From NCBI RefSeq assembly GCF_900113005.1, contig NZ_FONW01000002.1:434001-498000 (forward strand): a stretch of DNA of 64,000 bases, written 5' to 3'. The stretch's first letter is position 1; each line of letters opens with the position of its first letter. Shown piece after piece: positions 34,625 to 42,897 of this stretch. Position numbers and translations under genes: made by a program. Source of the stretch: Sunxiuqinia elliptica (GTDB taxonomy: Bacteria > Bacteroidota > Bacteroidia > Bacteroidales > Prolixibacteraceae). The notes beneath the pieces were generated by a model, which had not been told where the DNA came from, searched no databases, and saw only the letters and a program-made list of their open reading frames with translations.

Positions 34625-36163
34625 ATGATGATTAAAACTTTTGCGGCAGCGGTACATGGAATAGATGCGATAACAATTACGGTTGAGACAGACGTTAGCC
34701 AGGGAATTAAATTTTTTTTAGTGGGATTGCCCGACAGTGCTGTTAAAGAAAGTCAGCAGCGTATTGAGTCTGCTTTACGGCTGAATGATTTTAAATGGCC
34801 TCGTAAAAAAATCGTGATCAATATGGCGCCAGCTGATATTCGAAAGGAGGGTTCTGCTTATGATTTGCCTTTGGCCATTGCCGTTCTCGCGGCTTCAGAG
34901 CAGTTGGTCTCGGAGAAGCTTGAACGTTACCTGTTGATGGGAGAACTGTCATTGGACGGAACGCTTCAACCCATAAAAGGAGCTTTACCCATTGCGATTA
35001 AAGCACGCGAAGAAGGTTTTGAAGGTTTTATCCTTCCTAAACAAAATGCCCGAGAGGCTGCGGTGGTGGATCAGCTGAAAGTGTATGGGGTAGAAAACCT
35101 GATGCAGGTTGTCGATTTTTTCAACAATGAAGGAGAACTGGACGAAACAGTTGTCAATACGCGGGAAGAATTTTATCAGAAACTTAATGATACCGATTTG
35201 AACTTCTCGGATGTAAAGGGGCAGGAGAATGTGAAGCGTGCGCTGGAGATATCTGCCGCAGGGGGGCACAATGTTATTATGATAGGCCCGCCAGGTGCAG
35301 GTAAAACAATGTTAGCCAAGCGGATTCCAACTATTTTGCCTCCTTTTACTTTGCATGAGGCTTTGGAAACGACCAAAATTCATTCGGTTGTAGGTAAGAT
35401 CGATCGGGATACTTCGCTGATGACTGAACGCCCGTTTCGGAGTCCGCATCATACCATATCTGATGTGGCGTTGGTAGGGGGTGGAACCTATCCACAACCT
35501 GGCGAAATAAGTTTAGCTCATAATGGCGTGCTATTTTTAGATGAGTTGCCAGAGTTTAAACGGACTGTTTTAGAGGTAATGCGACAGCCTCTTGAAGATC
35601 GGAGGATAACCATTTCGAGGGCAAAGTTCTCAGTGGACTATCCAGCTAGCTTGATGTTGGTGGCTTCCATGAATCCGTGTCCATGCGGGTATTACAATCA
35701 TCCGACGAAGGAGTGCGTTTGTGCTCCGGGAATGGTGCCGAAGTACCTCAATAAAATTTCTGGTCCATTGTTGGATCGGATTGATATTCATTTGGAAGTG
35801 GTGCCCGTTCCGTTTAAGAAACTATCCGAATTGGATGAGACGGAAAGTAGCGAAACAATTCGGGAACGGGTGATTCATGCCCGTGAGATTCAATCTGCGC
35901 GCTACCGGGAAGTGGAGGGCGTATTTTGTAATGCTCAAATGTCATCCCGGCAAATTCGCGACTATGTGGAGCTGGATGAAGCTAGTAACTCATTGCTGAA
36001 AAATGCGATGGAGAAATTGGGACTTTCGGCCCGTGCTTACGATCGTATTTTACGTGTGGCACGCACTATTGCCGATTTGGATAATTCAGAACCCGTTGAT
36101 GCCCACCATATTTCAGAAGCTATTCAATACCGGAGTTTGGACCGGGAGAATTGGGGAAGCTAA
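34625..36163 (+). CDS. comM: YifB/ComM Mg-chelatase-like AAA+ ATPase
   Basis: About 512 residues from ATGATG at 34625 (the upstream start at 34595 adds an unlikely leader). N-terminal ChlI-like domain (SQGIKFFLVGLPDSAVKES), AAA+ domain with Walker A GPPGAGKTML and Walker B VLFLDELPEF, and a four-Cys zinc-like cluster in NPCPCGYYNHPTKECVC. ComM is a bidirectional branch-migration helicase in natural transformation of Gram-negative bacteria. Nothing in the flanks marks a competence locus. Confidence 0.93.
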   Translation: MMIKTFAAAVHGIDAITITVETDVSQGIKFFLVGLPDSAVKESQQRIESALRLNDFKWPRKKIVINMAPADIRKEGSAYDLPLAIAVLAASEQLVSEKLERYLLMGELSLDGTLQPIKGALPIAIKAREEGFEGFILPKQNAREAAVVDQLKVYGVENLMQVVDFFNNEGELDETVVNTREEFYQKLNDTDLNFSDVKGQENVKRALEISAAGGHNVIMIGPPGAGKTMLAKRIPTILPPFTLHEALETTKIHSVVGKIDRDTSLMTERPFRSPHHTISDVALVGGGTYPQPGEISLAHNGVLFLDELPEFKRTVLEVMRQPLEDRRITISRAKFSVDYPASLMLVASMNPCPCGYYNHPTKECVCAPGMVPKYLNKISGPLLDRIDIHLEVVPVPFKKLSELDETESSETIRERVIHAREIQSARYREVEGVFCNAQMSSRQIRDYVELDEASNSLLKNAMEKLGLSARAYDRILRVARTIADLDNSEPVDAHHISEAIQYRSLDRENWGS

Positions 36164-36417
36164 GTAAAGCTTAAAAAATAACTTAGCTACTTTAAACGGT
36201 AGATTGTTAATGTTTGATTTTAGTGTTTTGTGTGATATTGGTCTAAACTGTTGTAATTAAGGGGACAATGAATGTCTGACAGTCTGAAATCTGAAAATAG
36301 AATGATCTATTGTTTTAAAATATTTGAGGTAATCCAGACAACAATTGCTGTTTATTATAGTTAATACTCTTATTTTAGTCATTGCTTTTTTAAAATCAAG
36401 CTATCAAATTATTTACG

Positions 36418-39400
36418 ATGAAGAGTTATACTCGCCTTCCTTTTATTTTTTTCGTTTTAAGTTTTGTCGTTGCGGCTTGTGGCGATCAAAAGTCAAAGCC
36501 AAGTGCTGCTGTCGACAGTGGTTTTACGCAATTTGTAAGTAGTTACACCAGTGGTGTGATTTCTTGCCAGGCACCAATTCTGGTTGAGTTTAGCCAAGAT
36601 CCCCTGCATCCGGGACAGCCGGGAGAGGAAGCACCTGCTGAGTTGATCAGCCTTTCGCCTAAAGTGAAAGGAAAGGTACAGTGGGTTGATGGAAATACCT
36701 TGGCTTTTATGCCTGGGGAAAAAATGAAATCGGACACTGATTATGAGGTGCATGTGGCTTTGGCAAAAGTGCTGGAGGTGCCTGCTGAATACAAAACCAT
36801 GAAGTTTGTGGTAAAGACCATCAAGCAGTCTTTCAACCTAAATAATTTGGCCGTAAAGGCGTATGACAGTCAATCGCTGGAAATGCAGTATTTGTCGGGA
36901 GTTGTTTACACGGCTGACTGTGCCGATGACAAGCAAGTTGAATCGCTTGTGAAGGTGAGTAAAGACAATGGTCAACTAAGCTTGAACTGGATTCACAATG
37001 CAAATGGAAAAGAGCATACTTTTCGGGTAGATAGCTTGAAACGAACCGAGGAGACCCAGAAGATCCAGGTGGAATGGGATGGCCAAGCGATTGGCGATGA
37101 GAAAGAGGGGAGTGAAGAAGTCGAATTGCCAGCATTGGATGTTTTTAAGGTGGTCGATGTACGTGTTGTTCAGCAACCTGAACAGTACTTGTTGGTGCGC
37201 TTTTCCGATCCTTTGTTGCAAGGGCAAAACTTGACAGGTTTGGTGACGATCGATCAACTTGATGATTTGCGCTATCAATTGGATAACAATGAGCTAAAGG
37301 TGTATTTGCCATCGCGACTGGCAGGAGATCATGAGGTGTATATTTCCAGCGGAATTCGAAACGCACTCAACTTCAAACTGAAAGAGTCAACGACTTTGCA
37401 GGTGCGCTTCGAGGATCTAAAACCTGCCGTTCGCCTTGTGGGAAAAGGAGCGATTGTCCCTTCTTCCGGAGAATTGATTTTCCCTTTTGAAGCAGTTAAT
37501 TTGCGATCGGTCGATTTGCGGATCATCAAGATTTTTACCAACAATATTCACCAATTTTTTCAGAGTAATAACTACGACCAGAGTTCGGATGTTAAACAGG
37601 TTGGACGCTTGGTTTATCAGGATAAAATTGATTTGGATGTGGCTTCTTTTGCTGAGTTGAAGCGATGGAATACCTACCGGGTTGACCTGACAAAACTGAT
37701 TCAAGTGGAACCAGGTGCTATTTATCGTGTGCAGTTACGGTTTAATAAAGACTATTCGCTGTACGGACAAGAACAATTGCCGGATAAAAAGATGGTTTCG
37801 TCGGCAGAGAAACTTACTGCTGATCAGGATTTGAAGAATGAAATGGACGAATGGGATCGTCCGGGATGGTATTCCGACTATTATTACCCCGATGGTTTTC
37901 AGTGGCGTGAGCGTGAAAATCCAGATCATATTTCGTATTATAATTCGGACCGCTTTGTTGCCCGCAATTTGTTTGCGACGAATTTAGCCGTAATTGCTAA
38001 AGGAGGAACAAACCAGCGCATGCGTTTTGTGGTGACTAACTTGGTGACAGCGGAGCCAGAAGCTGGTGTGACGCTCAAGGTTTATAGCCTTCAAAAGCAA
38101 TTGATGGAAACTGTTTCAACAACGGCTGATGGGATGGCGATGGTTGAGTTGAAGCATAAACCCTTTTTGCTGGTGGCTGAAAAGAATGGTCAGTTTGCTT
38201 ACCTGCGTTTGGATGATGGCTCTTCCTTGTCGCTCAGTAATTTTGATGTAAGCGGGAGTGTTGTTCAAAAAGGAATTAAAGGGTATGTCTATGGCGAACG
38301 TGGCGTTTGGCGCCCGGGAGACAAGATTTTTCTGACCTTTCTTTTAGAGGATAAACAAAATAACTTACCGGATGATCATCCCGTGATCTTTGAGTTAATT
38401 AATCCCAAAGGACAGGTGGTGAGCCGCCAGGTTAAAAGCCAGGGGATGAATGGTTTTTATTGTTTCACAAGCGAGACCGATGCCGAAGCTCCAACAGGAA
38501 ACTGGACAGCCATGTTGAAAGTTGGGGGACAGTCTTTCAGTAAGCGAATTAAAGTGGAAACGGTAAAACCCAATCGATTAAAAATTGACTTGAAGTTTGA
38601 TGCTGACCCATTGTCAATTGATCAGGGGAATGCCGAAGGACAACTAAAAACAGCTTGGTTGCACGGAGGTATAGCGAAAAATCTGAAAGCCCAGGTTTCA
38701 TTAAGCTTTTCCAAGTCAAAGACAACATTTAAAGACTTGTTTAACTATGTATTTGACGACCCGGCCAAAGACTTCTATGCGGAAGAAAAAGAGGTGTTTA
38801 ATGGCAAGGTAGATGAAAAAGGGAATGCGGTTGTCAACTTCAAACTACCCAAAATAAGCTCGGCTCCAGGAATGCTGAATGGCCATTTTTCAACACGGGT
38901 TTATGAAGAAACCGGAGACTTCAGCATTGACGTGCAAACGGTACCTTATGCGCCATACGCTTCTTTTGTTGGGGTGAAACTGCCGGCATCCGAATCGAAT
39001 TGGTATAAAACAGATACAAGCTATCCATTGGATTTGGTAACAGTGGATGGAAAAGGAAATAAGATTGACCGAAAAGGACTGGAAGTAACGGTTTATAAGG
39101 TCGATTGGCATTGGTGGTGGGACTCAGGCGAGGACAACCTGGCTCGGTATGTAAACAACTCCTACAATAAGCCAGTCATGCGGGCTAAAGTGGCTACGAA
39201 GAACGGATTGGCCAGTTTGCCATTGCAAATAAAATACACGGACTGGGAAGATAATGGCCGGTACCTGATTCATGTGAAAGACCCGGAAAGTGGACACAGT
39301 ACCGGTCTTACTGCCTATTTCTCGAAATGGGGGTATTGGGCGGCTGATGGTATGCAGGGTGCAGCTACGATGTTGTCGTTTAAAACCGATAAAGATAACT

Positions 39401-41976
39401 ACCAGGTTGGTGACAAAGTAACGGTTACAATTCCTTCGGGAAAACAAGGGAAAGCCTTGGTAAGCATTGAAAACGGTTCGGATGTACTGGATTTGTTTTG
39501 GGTGGAAACGAAGGAGAAAAATACGGTCTTCAGCTTCGAGGCAAAAGCTGAAATGGCACCCAATGTGTTTGTGCATGTTTCTTTAATACAACCGCATGCG
39601 CAAACCGAAAACGATGCTCCAATTCGTTTGTATGGTGTAATTCCGGTGTTGGTTGAAGATCCGGAAACGCATCTCACACCTCAGATTAAGATGAAGGATG
39701 AACTGGAGCCAGAAGAAGAATATGAGGTGAAAGTGTCTGAAAAAGATGGAAGGAAAATGACCTATACCTTGGCCGTTGTTGATGAAGGCTTGTTGGATCT
39801 GACTCGTTTTGATACGCCTGACCCGTGGCCATCGTTTTATGCTCGCGAAGCTCTGGGGGTGAGAACCTGGGATTTTTATGATGATGTGATTGGAGCATAC
39901 GGTGCGCGTCTGGAACGGGCCTTTGCTGTTGGTGGTGATGAGAACCTGACGGCTTCGAAACGGAAAAAGGTGAACCGGTTTAAACCGGTGGTTTCATTCA
40001 TTGGGCCTTTTTCGCTGGACAAAGGAAAAACCAATAAGCACAAGTTGAACATGCCAAACTACGTGGGGGCTGTTCGGGTGATGGTTGTTGCTGGCGATCA
40101 GGGAGCTTATGGAAATGCTGACAAATCGGTTAAAGTTTTAAAACCATTGATGTTGCTGGCAACCTTGCCGCGTGTGCTTGGTCCAGGCGAGGAAGTGATG
40201 CTTCCGGTGAATGTTTTTGCGATGAAGCCGGATGTTAAAAATGTTACCGTTAGCATTGAACCGAATGAGTTGCTAAGTCCTGTGGATGGAAAAACGCAGC
40301 AAGTGAAATTTTCAGAGGTGGGCGACCAGATTGCTGGATTTAAGCTGAAGGTGGCTGAGAAAACGGGTGTCGGAAAAGTCAGGATTACAGCTCAAAGTGG
40401 GAGTCACAAAGCTTCTTATGAAGTTGAACTTGAAGTACGTCCATCCAACCCTCGCATTGTAAATAATGAAGAAACCGTCATTCAATCTGGAGAAAAATGG
40501 GAAATGGCAGTGACAGCTCCGGGAATGGAAGGAACCAACTCGGCCCGTCTGGAGTTGTCAACAATTCCCCCGATTGACTTAAGTCGTCGCTTGAATTACC
40601 TAATTCGCTATCCACATGGTTGTATTGAGCAAATTACCTCGGGCGTATTTCCGCAGTTGTTGCTTAATCAACTTACTCAAGTGTCGGATGAGCAAAAACA
40701 AGAGATTGAAGTTAATATTAGGACAGCGCTGAATAAATATCCTCGCTTTTTAACTTCGGATGGTGGTTTTGCCTATTGGCCCGGAAGTCGTTACTCATCA
40801 TCGTGGGGAACAAATTATGCGGGGCATTTTATGTTGAAAGCAGAAGAGGCCGGATACAGTTTGCCATTTGGCTTGAAAGAGAAGTGGTTGAACTACCAGA
40901 AAAATGCCGTGCGCAATTGGCAGCGTTCTGAACGGACCTATGAGCGATCAGAACTGGTTCAGGCTTATCGTTTATATACTTTGGCTTTAGCGCAGTCGCC
41001 TGATTTTGGTGCCATGAACCGCTTGCGTGAAGAGAAAGGCCTTGATGCAATTGCACAGTGGCGTTTGGCCGCTGCTTATGCGTTGGCTGGGCAACCTGAA
41101 GTTACTGAAAAAATGATTGCTAGCTTGAGTAAGCGTATTCAGCCCTTCCGCGAACTTTCCTACACTTTTGGATCAGATGTTCGGGATAAGGCGATGATCC
41201 TGGAAACTTTGGTATTGCTGAATAGGCAAAAAGAAGCTTTTCCTTTGGTGACCGAACTTTCTGAAGAGCTTTCGGCTGATTCCTGGATGAGCACACAAAC
41301 AACCGCTTACTCCTTGTTGGCAATCGCTGAGTTTGCTGGAGGTAAGTTGGAAGATAATCCCCTAAAAGCAGGCGTTTCAATAAATGGCTCTTCCTCAAAA
41401 ACGATTTCAACAAATGCTCCGGTTTGGCAGGGCGAAGTAGCCTTTAAAACTAATCAAACTGCAACGGTTGAAGTTGAAAATAAGACTGACAAGGTGATGT
41501 ATGCCCGTGTGATGAGTGAAGGGATTCCGGTGACCGGAGATACGACATCGGCTCAGAATAACCTGTTTATGGAAGTGGCTTACACTGATATGCAAGGGCA
41601 AAAGGTAAATCAGGAAAAATTGACGCAAGGGACGGATTTCGTCGCAGTAATTCGTCTTCAAAACCCCGGGCAACGTGGTGCTTATAAAGAAATGGCTTTG
41701 ACAACGATTTTTCCATCCGGTTGGGAGATTATCAATCATCGGTTAAATGATATTAATAGTCCGTTAAAGAGTGATGCTTCAAATTATCAGGATATTCGGG
41801 ATGATCGGGTGTTGACTTATTTTGATCTGAAAGCGAATGAGAAAAAGACCTTCCGGATTCTTCTGAATGCGTCGTATGAAGGAAAGTTCTATTTGCCATC
41901 TGTTCAGTGCGAGGCGATGTATGATAATCGAATCAATGCGCGCCAGCCAGGCCGCTGGGTGGAAGTAGTGAAGTAG
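36418..41976 (+). CDS. Bacterial alpha-2-macroglobulin lipoprotein with CIEQ thioester
   Basis: 1852 residues. Signal peptide ends in lipobox VAAC (Cys21), so it is anchored in the membrane facing the periplasm. Repeated macroglobulin-like beta domains run through the N-terminal two-thirds; an alpha-2-macroglobulin core follows, with FSLDKGKTNKHKLNMPN near 1190 and the thioester motif PHGCIEQITS (Cys1402-Gln1405). A terpenoid-toroid region (YPRFLTSDGGFAYWPG, SSWGTNYAGHF) and a receptor-like C-terminus complete it. Family members trap proteases that breach the envelope and are typically encoded beside pbpC, which follows here after a GxxExxY gene. The Cys-Ile-Glu-Gln variant is close to the usual Cys-Leu-Glu-Gln. 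Confidence 0.95.
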   Translation: MKSYTRLPFIFFVLSFVVAACGDQKSKPSAAVDSGFTQFVSSYTSGVISCQAPILVEFSQDPLHPGQPGEEAPAELISLSPKVKGKVQWVDGNTLAFMPGEKMKSDTDYEVHVALAKVLEVPAEYKTMKFVVKTIKQSFNLNNLAVKAYDSQSLEMQYLSGVVYTADCADDKQVESLVKVSKDNGQLSLNWIHNANGKEHTFRVDSLKRTEETQKIQVEWDGQAIGDEKEGSEEVELPALDVFKVVDVRVVQQPEQYLLVRFSDPLLQGQNLTGLVTIDQLDDLRYQLDNNELKVYLPSRLAGDHEVYISSGIRNALNFKLKESTTLQVRFEDLKPAVRLVGKGAIVPSSGELIFPFEAVNLRSVDLRIIKIFTNNIHQFFQSNNYDQSSDVKQVGRLVYQDKIDLDVASFAELKRWNTYRVDLTKLIQVEPGAIYRVQLRFNKDYSLYGQEQLPDKKMVSSAEKLTADQDLKNEMDEWDRPGWYSDYYYPDGFQWRERENPDHISYYNSDRFVARNLFATNLAVIAKGGTNQRMRFVVTNLVTAEPEAGVTLKVYSLQKQLMETVSTTADGMAMVELKHKPFLLVAEKNGQFAYLRLDDGSSLSLSNFDVSGSVVQKGIKGYVYGERGVWRPGDKIFLTFLLEDKQNNLPDDHPVIFELINPKGQVVSRQVKSQGMNGFYCFTSETDAEAPTGNWTAMLKVGGQSFSKRIKVETVKPNRLKIDLKFDADPLSIDQGNAEGQLKTAWLHGGIAKNLKAQVSLSFSKSKTTFKDLFNYVFDDPAKDFYAEEKEVFNGKVDEKGNAVVNFKLPKISSAPGMLNGHFSTRVYEETGDFSIDVQTVPYAPYASFVGVKLPASESNWYKTDTSYPLDLVTVDGKGNKIDRKGLEVTVYKVDWHWWWDSGEDNLARYVNNSYNKPVMRAKVATKNGLASLPLQIKYTDWEDNGRYLIHVKDPESGHSTGLTAYFSKWGYWAADGMQGAATMLSFKTDKDNYQVGDKVTVTIPSGKQGKALVSIENGSDVLDLFWVETKEKNTVFSFEAKAEMAPNVFVHVSLIQPHAQTENDAPIRLYGVIPVLVEDPETHLTPQIKMKDELEPEEEYEVKVSEKDGRKMTYTLAVVDEGLLDLTRFDTPDPWPSFYAREALGVRTWDFYDDVIGAYGARLERAFAVGGDENLTASKRKKVNRFKPVVSFIGPFSLDKGKTNKHKLNMPNYVGAVRVMVVAGDQGAYGNADKSVKVLKPLMLLATLPRVLGPGEEVMLPVNVFAMKPDVKNVTVSIEPNELLSPVDGKTQQVKFSEVGDQIAGFKLKVAEKTGVGKVRITAQSGSHKASYEVELEVRPSNPRIVNNEETVIQSGEKWEMAVTAPGMEGTNSARLELSTIPPIDLSRRLNYLIRYPHGCIEQITSGVFPQLLLNQLTQVSDEQKQEIEVNIRTALNKYPRFLTSDGGFAYWPGSRYSSSWGTNYAGHFMLKAEEAGYSLPFGLKEKWLNYQKNAVRNWQRSERTYERSELVQAYRLYTLALAQSPDFGAMNRLREEKGLDAIAQWRLAAAYALAGQPEVTEKMIASLSKRIQPFRELSYTFGSDVRDKAMILETLVLLNRQKEAFPLVTELSEELSADSWMSTQTTAYSLLAIAEFAGGKLEDNPLKAGVSINGSSSKTISTNAPVWQGEVAFKTNQTATVEVENKTDKVMYARVMSEGIPVTGDTTSAQNNLFMEVAYTDMQGQKVNQEKLTQGTDFVAVIRLQNPGQRGAYKEMALTTIFPSGWEIINHRLNDINSPLKSDASNYQDIRDDRVLTYFDLKANEKKTFRILLNASYEGKFYLPSVQCEAMYDNRINARQPGRWVEVVK

Positions 41977-42053
41977 GTGTTCGTGTGGAATTAAAAGCAG
42001 GTTTCTGGATTTTGAAAAAGAAAAATAAGCTCCAGAGAAGCTATAAGGTATTC

Positions 42054-42114
42054 AACCGCAGAGGGCGCAGAGAAATTATGAATAACTAAAAAAATCTCTG
42101 TGAACTCTGTGGTT
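42054..42114. repeat. ACAGAG-type inverted repeat, copy 1
   Basis: Left arm AACCGCAGAGGGCGCAGAGA (42054-42073) pairs imperfectly (16 of 20) with right arm TCTCTGTGAACTCTGTGGTT (42095-42114) around an AT-rich 21-nt loop. It lies 78 nt after the macroglobulin gene and 64 nt before the GxxExxY gene. Confidence 0.85.
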
Positions 42115-42178
42115 GATTTAAAGAAGGAAACTTGGACCGAAAAGGAGTTATTATTGTACCATAGAGTATAGAGAGCAA

Positions 42179-42559
42179 ATGGATGAAGAAAATAAAATAA
42201 CTGCAGAGATTATAAATTGTGCAATCAAAGTACATGCTTCTCTTGGTCCTGGATTACTTGAGTCTGCCTATCAGCAATGTCTGTTCTATGAATTGAAAAA
42301 ATCCGGGTTAGATGTTGAAAAGGAAAAGCCACTTCCTGTCACATATAAAGAAGTAAAATTAGACTGCGGTTATCGTTTGGATTTAGTCGTTGAAAAGAAA
42401 GTGATTGTAGAATTAAAATCAGTTGAAACAATTTCAAACATACATTTAGCTCAGATGATTACTTATCTAAAACTGTCAAAATGCAAGCTAGGACTTCTCA
42501 TTAACTTTAATGTAAATCAGCTTGTCAAAGGAGTTAAGCGAGTTATAAATGACAGATGA
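42179..42559 (+). CDS. GxxExxY protein (PD-(D/E)XK nuclease-like)
   Basis: 126-residue protein of the GxxExxY family (PDDEXK_3-like). The naming motif is present as Gly25-x-x-Glu28-x-x-Tyr31 in LGPGLLESAYQ. A nuclease-type core follows: Asp68 in YRLDLVVEKK and Glu78-x-Lys80 in VIVELKSVE, matching the PD-ExK arrangement. Biological role is unknown. It is placed alone between the macroglobulin and pbpC genes, and both flanks carry ACAGAG-type inverted repeats, as if gene and repeats form one inserted unit. The ATG has no clear Shine-Dalgarno. Composition (Lys/Glu-rich, AT-rich codons) differs from the pbpC gene. Confidence 0.9.
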   Translation: MDEENKITAEIINCAIKVHASLGPGLLESAYQQCLFYELKKSGLDVEKEKPLPVTYKEVKLDCGYRLDLVVEKKVIVELKSVETISNIHLAQMITYLKLSKCKLGLLINFNVNQLVKGVKRVINDR

Positions 42560-42596
42560 TCCCTGTTAATCAGATAGAAGCAGAGCAATGATTCTA

Positions 42597-42735
42597 AAGT
42601 TTACCACAGAGAACGCAGAGCGATAAAATTAGGAGTAAAGAAATATCTCTGTGAACTCTGTGTTTAAATAAAAACGGAAGATTTAAATGATGGTAAGTGC
42701 TATGATAATAGATGGTTATAGAGTGAATGACTGAA
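42597..42735. repeat. ACAGAG-type inverted repeat with extension, copy 2
   Basis: Left arm TTACCACAGAGAACGCAGAG (42601-42620), AT-rich loop, right arm TCTCTGTGAACTCTGTGT (42646-42663). The similarity to copy 3 continues beyond the hairpin through TTAAATAAAAACGGAAGAT and AGTGCTAT, so the unit is about 130 nt. Confidence 0.85.
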
Positions 42736-42768
42736 GGGGTTCTAAAAGATAGAAAGTGGTAATATAAG

Positions 42769-42897
42769 ATTCCGCACAGAGAACACAGAGTAATAAAATT
42801 GGGAGTAAAAATATCTCTGTGGTTAAATAAAAACTGAAGATATACAAAGAGGAATGAGTGCTATTGATCGACAGGGAGCATAGAATAAATGAAGAAA
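42769..42897. repeat. ACAGAG-type repeat, copy 3, running into the pbpC start
   Basis: Left arm CGCACAGAGAACACAGAG (42773-42790) and a shortened right arm ATCTCTGTGGTTAAATAAAAA from 42812. The extension with GAGTGCTAT and AATAAATGAAG covers the pbpC ATG at 42889. Aligns with copy 2, with an 8-10 nt deletion in the right arm. Confidence 0.8.

Noticed and set aside
39124-39576. 150-codon ORF antisense to the macroglobulin gene
   Set aside because: Lies wholly inside a well-supported gene; translation is His/Phe/Cys-rich and without motifs.
42054-42840. CRISPR-like reading of the spaced ACAGAG repeats
   Set aside because: Only three units, irregular spacing and imperfect repeats; no cas genes.
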